64,000 nt of DNA from Chenopodium formosanum (GCA_024500155.1 CM044880.1:16744379-16808378); one strand, 5' to 3'; positions 43,010 through 54,907 are shown, numbered from the stretch's first letter. The notes: a model not told the origin generated them from the sequence alone. Numbers and translations: made by a program.

Positions 43010-45649
43010 GACTGAGTTTGGAGAAACGCAAGTTTCGAAAATAAAAGTCAAAGTATCGATAGGGACGGAGAATGATTCAGAACGTTCTGCGATCCTAAAC
43101 CAATCTTGTAACGCCGATACCTGCAAACTAACGTTAGTTAAATAGATAAAAGAGTTAAGAAACGCGTATCTTGCTCCGTCGAGCACACGTCTCTGAAAGT
43201 AACCGATTTGCTGCTTTACTGTATCCTTGCTTTGATGACCTCCTATAAGCTAGAGAATGTCATCCCGCTTGAAAACCGCTACGCCTGTAACTGCTTCCAA
43301 ATTAGAAGATTGCTTCGCCTGAAACGATCCTCCTCCGCTTATGATAATATTCCACGTCCAAGGGAATATCATCGAAGATTATTTCTCTTGAAACAATCTT
43401 CATCCGCATTATGACCATCTTCCATGCCTAAGGGAACATGATCGAAGACAACTTCGCCCGAAATTACCTCTAGTTGTTTGTGACAACTCTCCGCAAGCTA
43501 GGGAATGCAGTCGAAGATATCCTTACTTGAAGTCATCTTCATTTGATGCGATAATTTTCCTAATGAAATTACCGAAGACCCACGCCTGTCGATCTTTAAA
43601 AGTTCGCCTGAAATTTGCTCCCGCTAAAACCAGTATGTCGGTGTCTCCGTGATGAGCCAATTCTTAGGCGCTTTAAGCTAAGTGAGACGATCTTTCGTCG
43701 GGTCGATCACTTATTTGCGGTTGTAATCAAATCGACTACTCAATCATGTCAAATTGCTTATAGGGGCTATCTGGCGTACCAAGGAACCCAAAATCGCTGT
43801 ATAAAGTCGAAATCACCTTTTGGAGAGGCTTCGAGCTTTGTCACTGCTGAAATATCTCTGGCGCCAAGAATTGGAGTAGGGTCCTCCCTATTCTACTGCA
43901 CATGTATTTATTTTTACTATAGAACTTTGCCAATCTTTTTAATTATCTTAGGGTTGACCTAAGGCTTAATTATCTTAAGGTTGACCTAAGGTTTAATGTT
44001 GCTTGACTCATCGACTTGACACGACTCAAGGTATAAACTTGGCTCGATATGATTGACTGACTCGAGGTTGACTCGACTCAAAGTAAAATGACACGTGTGA
44101 CTCATGACCCGTGTGTGCATAGTGTTATGATTGTGCAACTTGAAAATGAAAAAGCAAAAATTTTCCATCATTTTTGTGGAGGGTACCGACTTTCTCCCGA
44201 AAAAGAAAGACGCGAAAAAAGAAAATCGAAAGTTTGAAGATGCATGTTGAATGAGCTTAGTCAAATGTTGTTTGATACTATCTCTCAAGGTGCAAGGATT
44301 AACCCATCCTAGGCTATCTCAACTATTGACTCAATGATGAAAGCATTTAGGTAACTTAGGCACGGAGGCTAAGCACTTCGTACTTTGTGATGCAATGACA
44401 ATTATGAGTGATTTTGACAAAGCATGCTTCAACGTTATGATTTCATGACAAAGGGTTCCTAATGGAGGATATATTTGGTCATGTATCTGTGCAGTGTGTG
44501 AAAGTGACACTAAAGCTAAGCCACAAGAGCTAAGTGTGTGGAAAAAATATTATTTAAAAGAGTCAAATGGTGGTGACTCTTAGGCTAGGTAAGCTAATGA
44601 TGTAAGGATCAAGCCCCCAAGTCTAGCTCTAAATGAATAGGGATGAGCATAGGAAATCCCTTGATATGATCATGGTGTAAGTGTGTGAATGTGATTATGA
44701 ATGCATTTTTATTATGGCCACACCTCGATGTGAGGTTGCCTACGTATCCGTTAGGAATCAGGCCGAACGTAGCTCTAGCCGAACCTCGCACAAGTGTGTA
44801 TACCTCAAAAAGGTCTTTTGAGGGTTGTAATGTGGTTAGGCTAAAGGTTATAGAAGAAGGGGATAAAGGTTCAAGACCCTAAATAAGTCCCCAAGGTGTG
44901 CAACCTTGCTTTTGAATCTTTGTATTTTCATGCTTGAAGTTTTCTAATCTTTTTTAGCTCTTTCTTTTGTTTTAGTATCTATTTTATTTTTATAAGTGTG
45001 GGCAATCCCGATCATGCAGTCTATCACTCACTTGGCATTCATGTTTCTCAGGAACATTAACGAGCACTCGATAAGAGACGCAATCTGATACGTGTTCTTA
45101 TCAAAGATATTTTCATATCAAATACATTGGAACACTTGCCCTTTTGTACACTTTTATTTATTTTTGCTTTTGCTTATTTTTGCTATTTTAATTTTTTTGA
45201 ATCACTCAAGCCCTTTTTTTAGAATTGCATAAGTTCCACACCATCCCATCCCAAGGTTAGGTAGATGTAGGTTGAAAGAAGAAGGGTCTATCGTTAGAGG
45301 AGGCTCAAAGTGGTGTATGAAGAAAGAATTGCATATTTGAAAGGTGAAAGAAGATATGACGTGGCTACAAGGGGTGCCTCAAATCATTGGTATACCTTGT
45401 GCTTAATTCGACATGGATTTTTTTTTTTTAATGAAATGCAATGCGATGATCATATGCAAGAAAATAAATGCTCATTTTATTAAAAGAGAAGAAAGAAAAT
45501 AATCTACAAAATTAATCTAAGGAGAATAAAAAGGTACCTATGCTAGACTTATTGGGGAAATGGTAAATAAAAAAGAAATAGAAAAAAAAAGAGGTCGCAA
45601 AATCTTGTCGTTAAAGCTCGCCTTTTGTCTTGTGTTGTTTCCTTTATCA
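43010..45649 (-). other. 3' untranslated region of nested Tat-like element
   Basis: It holds the degenerate tandem repeats at 43225-43580 and a conserved block at 44738-44777 shared with 943-985 of the left element. From 44800 to 45640 no similarity to the coding part of the left element was seen. Open frames up to 115 codons exist on the plus strand (for example 43615-43962), but none resembles the antisense ORF at 2-484 or a known domain. Confidence 0.55.
43225..43580. repeat. Degenerate tandem repeats, about 69-bp unit
   Basis: Four to five diverged units carry the order GATNA...TTCC, then AAGGGAAT (or AGGGAATG), then ATCGAAGA and CTTGAA. Examples start near 43340, 43408 and 43478. Tandem repeats in this region downstream of pol are a known trait of Tat/Ogre-lineage elements. 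Confidence 0.65.
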
Positions 45650-46180
45650 TCACTCGCTCTTCTTGTTAACTGGAGGCATGGGAAGCTTGTTATTATCAAT
45701 CAAATGTTGGATAGCCTCCTTTACCTTCCAACAGCTCTCGGTAGCATGACCCCTACCTTGATGGCACTTGCAGTGTTCGTCTGGATTCCAACTAGGCAAT
45801 CTCTTTTCAGGTGGGGGATCTTGAATAGGTCCAATGGGAGTAATGAGTCCTTTGGCATGGAGTGTATCGAAGGCAGTATCGTAGCTCATCCCAATGGGGG
45901 TGAAGTCTTTCCTTAGTTGCTTCTTAGATCCTTGGTTATCTATGGCTAAAACTTCACTGAGATCAAAGGTACTAACATTGTTACTAGAGTGGGCGTTTTC
46001 GGAAGAAGAAGGATTGTCGTTCTTCTTTCCTTTCCAGCCACCATGGTTACTATTGTTAGTAGCTTTTTGCTTTGCGAGGTCATCTTCGATTTCAATTCCG
46101 ATGTCATAAACGGCCTTGAAAGTATTCAAATTGTGTTGATATTTTAAATGTTTCGAATACTTCTCTTGGAGATTCTTGAT
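45650..46180 (-). pseudogene. Gag C-terminal part of nested Tat-like element
   Basis: From IKNLQEKYSKHLKYQHN onward the frame matches 6030-5480 of the left element, with FTPIGMSYDTAFDTLHAKGL and CKCHQGRGHATESC. The last is again a Cys-X2-His-X4-His-X4-Cys knuckle. It is open and uninterrupted but starts abruptly at the LTR junction (46180/46181) and ends with a stop soon after NKLPMPPVNKK, short of the protease. Upstream Met/Ile-rich codons are LTR sequence. Confidence 0.82.
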
Positions 46181-47747
46181 AACAATAATCATAATCATCA
46201 AAACAATAATCATCATAAATAAAATAATCATCATCAAAAAAAAAAATTAATAATAATAATAATAATATTCATAATCATCATAAATTATAACAATTATAAT
46301 CATAATAATAATAATATTCATAATCATCATAAATTATAACAATTATAATCATAATCATGTTCATGTTAATATTAAAGCATAATAATAATAGCAAGATCCT
46401 AGGCATGATACTAACAAGATTAATAACAAACCCTAGCATGTCACTAAGTAATAAAAATCAAATATTTAACCCTAACATGATACTAACAATCATAAATATT
46501 AGGAAGAACATAGGAAGCATCGCAAGAATCATAATAAGCATATTTGATATTATAACCTTTTCCCTAAACATGATACTAGGAATATCATAATAACAATATA
46601 AACATGATTTCTACATCATAATATCAATTAAAACCATTAAAGTACTTACTTTGATGCTTCGTACCTCTTTCTAATAACAAAATACACACGTTAGTAACTT
46701 CAAGGAAAATAATAATCAAAACAATTAAATTAAATAATTGAAATAGAGATTTGGGACCAAACCCTCATAAATTAAACCTTTCACGTCTAGGGCGAAGGCA
46801 ACTTCGAATATAGCTAGGTGTTTCTAGATCTTGTGAATGCAGAATTTTGTATGTGAAAACAAGGTTTAGAGAAAGAAAGAAAGAATTGAAAGATTAAAGA
46901 ATTAATGATTGATTACAAGTGAATGCTAATTAAAAACTGATTGTAGATGAGAACTCGTGAATGATGAGAATTGGTGATTATAATTGAAAAGCTGGTTGTT
47001 GATGATTCAAAACGGAGTTTTTAATACGTTATTTATAGAGAAAATCAGCCAAAAAGATAAAATATCAAAACAGAGCACTTGGCGCACGCAAACGAGGTTG
47101 GCGCACGCAAAACAGAGCTGGCGCCAGCACCAGCTTATTGGCGCCAGGCACCAACGCTTGGAGTCAAGCGCCAGGCCTGTTCTTGACGCGTTTTCGAAAA
47201 TCAGATAAGTTTGCCGTACTGGAGGATAAAATCGTATCTTTTCCTCGAAAAAATGCTTTTTGATTTTAATTAAAACTCTGAAAAGTCAACAAAAGTCAAT
47301 TTATCAATGCTAATTGAATTAAGAATGAAAGAACCTTCTAGAAGAATTGAGAAGACTAAAACCATTTCTAATTGCATTAGGAATGATAAATCATATTAGG
47401 CCCTCCCCTAGATCATTGGGCCGTATATAAGGCTCAAACCGGGCCCAGTTTAGTAAATTGGTCACAACTTCCTCAATATTCATCGGAATTGGGCTTATAA
47501 TATATCGTTGGAAAACTCTTGTCAAGCCCCATCCAACTACACTACTATTGGACCCATATCATGGACCAACCAAACTGGATTGGTTGTTTTCTTAAAATAA
47601 GTTTTCAAAAACAGAGAGAAAAGAAAAGAAATTAAAACTTTCCGCAACACTAGACTTTTCACACTTTCACTTCATTCGATTATGATTCGACGTGAAAGGT
47701 ACTCATCAATGGGTTTGGTTTTGGGGAGACATAAATGGGTGTCTACA
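46181..47747 (-). repeat. 5' LTR of nested Tat-like element, inner end deleted
   Basis: On the plus strand it ends GGGTGTCTACA at 47747 and aligns with 41457-42995, lacking the inner 546 bp. An extra duplication of the ATT/CAT-rich part is present at about 46260-46345. It includes a TATA box (about 47028-47040, minus), a GGCGCC cluster (47080-47180) and a GAA/TTC array. Confidence 0.9.
47331..47353 (-). promoter_or_regulatory. Heat-shock-element-like array, nested 5' LTR
   Basis: Units GAA, TTC, GAA, ATT, GAA are spaced by two bases; the fourth unit is degenerate. Same block as in the other three LTRs. Confidence 0.48.
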
Positions 47748-47752
47748 CATGC

Positions 47753-48043
47753 AATGCTGGTTAGTGCTGAGAAACAAATCCCTAAGGAACCTAAGAAAGA
47801 AGTTCTTATGATTGATTCAAAAGGGAAAGGGGTTCAAGAAGAAGGGGCAAGGCTAGTGCCAAGAGCAAGGGCAAGCAAGTTGCCAAGGCTCCTGAAAATC
47901 CTAAGACGACTCCAAATCCCAAGGGTGAAAGTGAAAGTGAATGTTTTTACTGCAAGAAAAAGGGGAATTGGAAGCGAAATTGCCAGAAATACCTCGACTT
48001 CCTCGAGAAGAATGGAGCATCAACCTCAGGCATTATGTTATAA
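47753..48043 (+). pseudogene. Copia gag, C-terminal part with zinc knuckle (copy C)
   Basis: The frame resumes MLVSAEKQIPKEPKKEVLMI, shifts frame near 47840, and continues KSKGKQVAKAPENPKTTPNP. The knuckle reads CFYCKKKGNWKRNC: the His of the Cys-Cys-His-Cys pattern is Asn, whereas copy D keeps GHWKRNC. The stop is TAA at 48041-48043, after GASTSGIML as in copy D. Confidence 0.88.
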
Positions 48044-51000
48044 ACATTTTAACTTTTACTTAGGTATGTGATACAAAGTTGCAATGCTTGGCATAGAGAT
48101 GTTGCGCAGGAACTGAAAACAAGTGAGGCTAGCATGGAAATGGAGCTTGAAGGTGCACTAGAAGTATTTGAGTGGCCAAAGACAGCTTCATAGTTTTAAA
48201 TTTTGATTAGTTTATCATGATTTTAGAACAATTTCTAGTTTTGATGAGACAATATTTCAGTTTTGTTAAAATACTGATTCGGGTTACTTGGCTTGGACAA
48301 GTGTTGATCCATGACCAAGGTAACAAATAGCTTTCATTTTGCTACATATGAGTTAATTTTGTTTTATAACATTGATATAAGTAGATTACAAAAGTAAAAT
48401 TTAGATGATTCAAAGTACACTTACTTATAACAAGTAAGGATAGGTCACATTAACCATTTGCACATCCAAAATTATGGATGGACTCTTATTCTTATATGAT
48501 AATGAATCACTCGAGAATTAGAAGTCATGCTTGATAAGTTAGGATGACCAAGTTGCCTTTTAGTAGAAAGGGTAAAAGAAGCTAAAATGACCTTATGGAA
48601 CTTATACATATGATGCATATGTACCAATAAGTTCAAGATAGCAAAGAGATTTAACTAGTTCATTGCTTTTAATAACGATTTAAGCAAATATATCGATAAT
48701 TACTTAATAAAGTAAAGCTTGGAAACATTAAAAAGTTCAAAATTCCAAAATGAAATTTAAAATCAGTTTGAGATTAACAATTTAACACCATAATATGATT
48801 GTTGTGATAAATATTTAACTCAAAAGGAATGATCATCTAAAGGGATTTGTTGAATTAATTCACAATCCAGAAACATTACAATTAAAATGTATGTTTATGA
48901 AGAAGAATCAAAATTTGCTTGCCATTGTTCGATCCAAGTTTTGAATGATTTTCAAATATCGTTTTGAGGATATACATTACAACAACAATTGCGAATATAC
49001 TAAACAATAAACTTAACCAAAGTAGTAGAAAAGATGTCATAAGAGTTAAAAATTTGGAAATGTTCCAAAAACTATCTTTTCTAAACACGATTAAGGGTTA
49101 TGAAATCTATTTAAAATGTTTACCAAGATGACATAATGCACCCTAAATCAGAAAAATAGTTCTTCATGGGTTTTCTCGTGGAAACTAAGAGGTATTATTC
49201 CTACAATCGCGTTGAAACAAAGTGTTTGGTGCTCGCGATAGTGTCTTTATAGAAAGAAATGTCTTCCTACAAAGCCAAGTGGGAGTAACGTTAGATCTCA
49301 ATGAGATTCGAGACGAGCAACAAATGGATGTGGATAACACTACATCAGAGACGAATGCGCATGAAATGAGCTAAGTTGATAAACCATGTGTCGAATCAAG
49401 CTAATTTAACTAGCGAGACTTCTATCGTCCCACTGGAATGAAAGGCTTCAAAGAGTTGAAGAAAATAATTCTATTGTCGCTCATACCTATCGTAGGTTAC
49501 TTGGGATCGAAACAAACAGTTTGTTGAAATTCTGAGAAAAGGTGGATTCTAAAATTTTCTTATTAGAACGGTTAGAATCCATGCCCTACAAGCATGCTTT
49601 GGATAAGTACCAACTCAGGAAATGGCTTAAAGCCATGAAATCCAGTATGGAGTCCATGGTTGTAAAAATATGTTAGTCCATAATAGTCTTACAAATAGGG
49701 TCAGACCTATTAGTTGGGTAAGCCTATTCGGATTATTCTAGTTATGGATATCAAAATCACCTTCATGAAATGTTCTTGATGGTGAACATGTATATGACAC
49801 AACCTAAGAATTTTGAAATCCAGAAATTCCTAGAAAGTTTTGCAAACTTCATAAATTCATTTATGGATTGAAGTAAGCATTAAGGATTTGGAACATTCGT
49901 TTTGATTAGGCAATCAAACAGTTTGATTTCCTTAGTAGAACGAAAAGGGAATCTTGTAGAGACAAGAAGTTTAGTGGGAGTAATTGGTCTTCTTAGTCTA
50001 GTATGTAGATGACATACAGTTCATATGAGATGATATATCAATTTTTGAATAAGTCAAGCAGTGGTTAGAAAGATTGTTTCTATATGAGAGACTTAGGAAA
50101 TGTTGAGTACATATTGGGAATCAAAATCCATAGAGTGAATCTTGAAGAATGATTGGAATGAATCAAGAAACTTATATTGATAAGGTTCTTGACAAGTTCA
50201 AGATGTAAGATTCTAAGATAGGATGTCTTCCCATGTTTCATGGAACTACGCTCAGTAAAACTCAGTGCCTTCAAAAGCTAATAGAGTTGAGTTGTATGGA
50301 TAGTGTGCCTTATGCTTTTGCAAAAAGTTCATTATATGTGCCATGAAATGTACAAAGCAAGTTGTTACATATGACTTGTGACAAGTTTCAAGTAAATTCG
50401 GAATAAGCATACAAAGAATTACCAAGAATAGATCCTTGAGTACTTGAGAAGCACTATAAGGAATTCTTCTAGCTACAGTGTTAAAAGGTAATTTAAGCAA
50501 ATTGTCAAAAGGTTATACGAATGCAAGTTTTCCAAACAGGCAAGATGATTTTAGATGGTGATCTAAATGCATATTTGTGTCTGGATGGAGAAGGACAATG
50601 AGCTTGAAGAGTTCAAAGTAGAGCACTGTTGCATACTCAATGTCAGAATATATGTAATAAACTATAGTAAGACAGTTAGATAGGAAGTTCGGATTAAGAT
50701 GTCATGTGAATAACAGGTCACCTTTGCCCAAGAACAAAGGAGCCAGAGTCACATCACAAATCCAAGCAAAAGGATATGAGATATCACCTCAATTATGAGA
50801 TCATTGACCAGCGAAAGGTCATGTTCTGCAAAGCTTTATTATGAGTGAGAAATCACTAAACCCCTTCCATGGACTAAGGTATGAGAGTCACATTAAAGTC
50901 TTAGGATTGAATCAAGTTATGTAATTTAAGTTGTGTATGTTTTGAGAAAACATATTACATGAGAAATGCATCAATTTGCATAATTATGTTTAAAATAGAA

Positions 51001-51332
51001 ATTATTATTTCTCTTATTTAATTATGGTTTTGGAAATTAAATAAAATGTCCAAAATAATTATGAATTGATGGGCTCATCAGGTTGATGACCTGGTGAATT
51101 GAAACCCCAAAGGTGAACAAATTCATATATTATTTAAGTTCCTAGTTCGAGATCATTAAAGTGGACATAAATGATTTCAATAAATGGACTAGCATGTAAG
51201 ATTGATTGGATAGCGCAATTTCATGGGCTATAGGGGCATAATGATGCTCGATCAATCACTTGGATATGCATGAATGATGCATGATCGAACTATTGACCTA
51301 CTTTGAAGTTCAAGTATAGAGCTTCCGTATAT
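48044..51332 (+). pseudogene. Copia pol remnant (copy C), integrase end to RNase H
   Basis: Fragments in shifting frames can be recognised: FIERNVFL near 49250 (integrase C-terminal side), KWLKAMKSSMESM near 49620, YMTQPKNFEI near 49800 and the RT box YVDDIQ at 50002. Further on come LGNVEYILGIKIH near 50100, ETYIDKVLDKF near 50170, and an SKQSTVAYS-type RNase H piece near 50620. Stops and indels are numerous. 48100-49150 is AT-rich with no readable protein. The region is collinear with copy D 58560-55320. Confidence 0.75.
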
Positions 51333-51587
51333 ATTAGTGGATTCCTTTTACATGAGTGGAACATTGATTTCATTCAATGGATGTTGTGACTGTGGTACAC
51401 TCAAACGTCTAGCAGTAACTGGAGATTATAAAGGGTGTTTCCTGGTTATTTCAGAAGTTGAGTGGGAGGCTTGTTACCACAAGATTGGATAGAGTCTACC
51501 TATTAAATTAGCAAATGTGTCATGACCGCTTGAAGAGGGAGAATTCAGAAAATACGTGGCCGCGTTCAAATGCATTACACAGTAATC
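51333..51587 (+). other. Copy C version of the short conserved ORF, with stops
   Basis: It reads MSGTLISFNGCCDCGTLKRL and VTGDYKGCF as in copies B and D, but TAT has become TAG (51490) and TGG has become TGA (51523). It lies 150 bp upstream of the PPT. Confidence 0.4.
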
Positions 51588-51726
51588 ATTTGGTTTTGTA
51601 ATTCTAACTTAGATTTCAAGAAACGATTTGTAGATTAATATGATCTTGACATGTGATGCAATCATATTATCAAATTGACACATATATTGATTTAAGGAAT
51701 TTGAATATTGCACCCTTGTCTCAGAC

Positions 51727-51737
51727 AAGTGGGAGAT
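51727..51737 (+). promoter_or_regulatory. Polypurine tract of copia copy C
   Basis: AAGTGGGAGAT stands directly before the LTR start TGAAGAAG. Confidence 0.8.
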
Positions 51738-52476
51738 TGAAGAAGTTATGTTTTCGTTGTGTGCAATTACTAGATATATAAATGGATCAAATTATGAAGA
51801 TAATTAAGTTCGTACATTTGGGTCGTCGATTTGCCATAGCTAGAGGTATTAACGATCTTTGGACTAGTAAAAAGCCCAAATCCCAATTGGAAGGATCCTA
51901 TAAGGTCACACAAAGGGGCTAGATAGAGAATTAGAGGACGCCCATCATGGGACTCATCACTCTAGGTGGCCGACCATGTAGAGGATTAGAAGGAGTTTTG
52001 GGCTTCGTGCCCTAGTCTAATTATAATGAGATTATAAATAGACTAGGTGCCTAGGTTTGCATGTAAGCAATTAACTGATCAGTATGATCAAACCCTAATT
52101 AGCAAACACAAAACCCAACCCCTCTCAAAGTCCTCTCTCACACGGCTCTCTTCTCCTCCTCAGCGCCAGTGGTGTCTCGTGGTGGTGGTGGTTCGTGCGG
52201 TGGTTGGTTGTCCGAAAAGGTGGTGATTGCGATTTTCCTCAATCACTCGACCAATCTAGTATTGGTGGATAGCTCGTTCGAATCTCGTGGACTAAGTAGA
52301 GGAGCAACGCTTGGGGCTCTATTCTCTCCCTGATTTGCATGTCGAATAGCTTCGTGGAATTCACGCATCAAAGGTATGATTATGTGTCTTGTGTGTTATG
52401 CATGTGATCTTGGGATTGGTATTTGATTGAATATGATTCATGTTTTTCCGCTGCGTAGTACCTATAAACTCCTACA
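51738..52476 (+). repeat. 3' LTR of copia copy C
   Basis: It runs TGAAGAAGTT to CTCCTACA (739 bp) and is complete. It has a TATA box (TATAAATA, 52033-52040). It is closer in sequence to the LTRs of copy D than to those of copy B, which carry a different U3. Confidence 0.92.
52033..52040 (+). promoter_or_regulatory. TATA box of copia LTR
   Basis: TATAAATA is followed by GACTAGGTGCCTAGG; the same box is present in reverse at about 54597-54608 in copy D. Confidence 0.55.
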
Positions 52477-52862
52477 TCTCCTTCCTTGAGTCATCAAGAT
52501 GTTTCCTCACATACCTTGATAACAAATGATCCAACTCCTATCCAACAAGATCCTTCCCTCCTATTTAATCCCATAGCTTCAGAGTTTTCCTATCCGTCGG
52601 TCCAAATTAGTCATCCAGTTGGCTTGCCTCATTTGAATGTTAATCTCGCTTGGGATGTTCGGTTTTCAGTGCGGTCCCTATAATCGAATCATTCAACTTC
52701 TTTATATCGCTATCTATCTCTAGGGTTACGGAATTAGGTAGCAGAATGCATGTTTCTAATCGTTTCTTATTTTGTAGGATTAAGGTATTTTGCTGGATTA
52801 AGGTATGCGAAAGAAGATGTTTTTTTATGTAGCTTTCTGTTTATTTGGTTTCCTGTCACTTA

Positions 52863-53094
52863 GGGATTGTTTAGCATTGTTTTTTGTTTTCAGTTTTCTG
52901 TTTTTTTTTTAAATAAAAAACCAAAAACAAAAAACAAGAAAAAGGTGTTTCCACTTTTTGGTTGTCAATTTTCAAAATTATCATAATTTTAATAAATTTG
53001 ACTAATTTTTTTATTCATTAAATGATATATATCATATGATTTAAAAAAATAAAAAATCAAAAAACAGAAAACTACAGTGATGCCAAACGAACCC
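52863..53094. mobile_element. Tourist-like MITE (PIF/Harbinger type), 232 bp, TSD TTA
   Basis: The ends are imperfect inverted repeats: GGGATTGTTTAGCATTG on the left, and GGGTTCGTTTGGCATCAC on the right read in reverse complement, both leading into a GTTTTCTGTTTTT stretch. TTA flanks both sides (52860-52862 and 53095-53097). A TTA duplication, GGG-starting TIRs and small size fit Tourist/PIF-Harbinger MITEs. It encodes nothing. Confidence 0.75.
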
Positions 53095-53399
53095 TTAATT
53101 TGTTGGTTTTTGGTTGTAAGATTTTTTTTGTTATATGGATCTTTTGTTAAAAATAAAAAAAAAACAAAATAATAAAAAATAAAAAAAAAACTACTCAAAT
53201 TCATATTCACTCGCAATTCCTGCAATAAAGAATTAATTACAAGATACTGTTAAAACCTAGATATAGCAACACTGCCACCAATGCCTTTTTCGAATCAAAT
53301 ATCTAACCATAATCTTTTTTTTTTAGCAAATATCTAACAAAATTCTAATCAAGGGTTATAACCAAAATTCTTGTAAACAAGCTAAATCTACCTATCTTC

Positions 53400-53400
<1 letters not shown>

Positions 53401-53465
<65 letters not shown>
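53401..53465 (+). repeat. (AC)n microsatellite, about 32 units
   Basis: An uninterrupted AC dinucleotide run of 65 bases. Confidence 0.98.
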
Positions 53466-53469
<4 letters not shown>

Positions 53470-53754
53470 AAAGCTAAATTTTCCTACCATATTTAACTCA
53501 ATTATCAAAATTAAGTTTGAAAAAAAATATATCAACGAAACTAGATTGTGAAATTGATATTTGATGCTAAAAAAATGTAACCAGAGAATCTTCTTTAATA
53601 GGTACGGAGGAAAATTAAGGTAGATAAGGGTTAATAAGTTATGATAAGGTAAGTTCAGGAAAAAAAAGTTCTGATAAGTCGTGATTAGGGTTAATCAACG
53701 CTACCCAAGTTTCATTTATAACTAAAAGAGTAACTAATAAAGGCTAATAGTTAA

Positions 53755-53870
53755 GTTCAGATAAGATTAGATAAGTTCATATTAATTCAGATAAGTTCAG
53801 ATTAGTTCAGATAAGATTAGATTAGTTTAGATAAGTTCAAATAAAATCAGATAAGTAAAAATCATGTGAA
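53755..53870 (+). repeat. Degenerate 10-11-bp minisatellite
   Basis: Units of the type AGATAAGTTC and AGATTAGTTC recur about ten times, some shortened to AGATAAG or AGATTAG. Confidence 0.7.
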
Positions 53871-54159
53871 TAGAATGCACCCCGATCCGACCTAAAACAA
53901 ATCTAGCCTTGGGATCCAAGGAATCGAAGAAAAATAAACGACTGATTTGATTTTGTGGGTTTGGGTATATTTATACTCTATACTAAACCCAAACTTTATA
54001 TGGATGGAGTATGAATCTACTCTTTACCTATGTACTTTATATCTTTCCCTACAAAATACACATATATTAAAAAAATCATTTAAATGCCTCATTTTGCAAG
54101 AAAAAACCTTTTAAATGATTCTTTGCTACAAAAAACCACCACGATCACTTTTTTTGTTT

Positions 54160-54907
54160 AATCCTCTACATGGCCAGCCACCTAGAGTGATGAATCATAT
54201 TCAATCAAGTACCAATCCCAAGAATCACATGCATAACACACAAGACACATAATCATACCTTTAACGCGTGAATTCCACGAAGCTATTCGACAGGAAAATC
54301 AGGGAGAGAATAGAGCCCCAAGCGTTGCTCCTCTACTTAGTCCACGAGATTTGAACGAGTCGTCCACCAATACTAGATTGGTCGAGTGATTAAGGAAAAT
54401 CGCGAGCACCACCTTTATGGACAACCGACCACCGCACAAACCACCACCACCACGACACACCACCGGCGCCTGGGAGGAGGAGAGAGCCGTGTGAGAGAGA
54501 GGACTTTGAGAGGGGTTGGGTTTCATGTTTGCTAATTAGGGTTTGATCACACTGATCAGTTAATTGCTTACTTGTCATTGTAAACCTAGGCACCTAGTCT
54601 ATTTATAATCTCATTATAATTAGACTAGGGCATGAAGCCTAAAAACCACTTCTAATCCTCTACATGGCCGGCCACCTAGAGTGATGAGGCCCATGATGGG
54701 CCTCGTCCACTAATGCTCGATCTAGCCCCTTTGTGTGACCTTATAGGATCCGTCTAATTGGGCTTTGGGCTATTTTACTAGTCCAAAGATTGTTAGTACC
54801 TCTAGCTATGGCAAAACGACAACCCAAATGTACGAACTTAATTATCTCCATAATTTGATCCATTTATATATCTAGTAATTGCACACGACGAAGACATAAC
54901 TCCTTCA
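54160..54907 (-). repeat. Partial, rearranged 3' LTR of copia copy D
   Basis: 54193-54907 matches 61794-62346 plus the 3' part of the copy C LTR. The terminal TGTAGGAG with the next 20 or so bases is missing. In its place, 54160-54190 (CCTCTACATGGCCAGCC and CACCTAGAGTGATGA) repeats an inner LTR segment found at 54657-54686, joined at a shared ATGA. Confidence 0.82.

Larger units (their letters stand above)
40912..47747 (-). mobile_element. Nested Tat-like Ty3/gypsy element without pol, TSD CATGC
   Basis: Minus-oriented LTRs at 40912-42995 and 46181-47747 enclose a 3' region with tandem repeats and the C-terminal part of gag. Direct repeats CATGC at 40907-40911 and 47748-47752 flank it; without it the copia gag reading matches copy D base for base around the site. 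The inner 546 bp of the 5' LTR, the PBS, the gag start and all of pol are absent. It is either a deletion derivative or a non-autonomous form. Confidence 0.92.
40334..52476 (+). mobile_element. Ty1/copia element, copy C, 5'-truncated and interrupted
   Basis: Gag starts at about 40340 without its 5' LTR or PBS, is split at 40911 by a 6.8-kb Tat-like element, resumes at 47753, and is followed by decayed pol, a PPT (51727-51737) and a 3' LTR (51738-52476). It is collinear with copy D on the opposite strand. The junction with Athila LTR sequence near 40334 marks loss of the 5' end. Confidence 0.85.
52477..54159. other. Low-copy AT-rich spacer between copia copies C and D
   Basis: No gene is supported; the longest frames are 65-78 codons and low in complexity. 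It holds a MITE, an AC microsatellite and a small minisatellite, described separately. Confidence 0.6.

Noticed and set aside
43340..43580. Regularly spaced repeats resembling a CRISPR array
   Set aside because: Units are diverged and lack identical repeats with unique spacers; the context is a plant retrotransposon 3' region.
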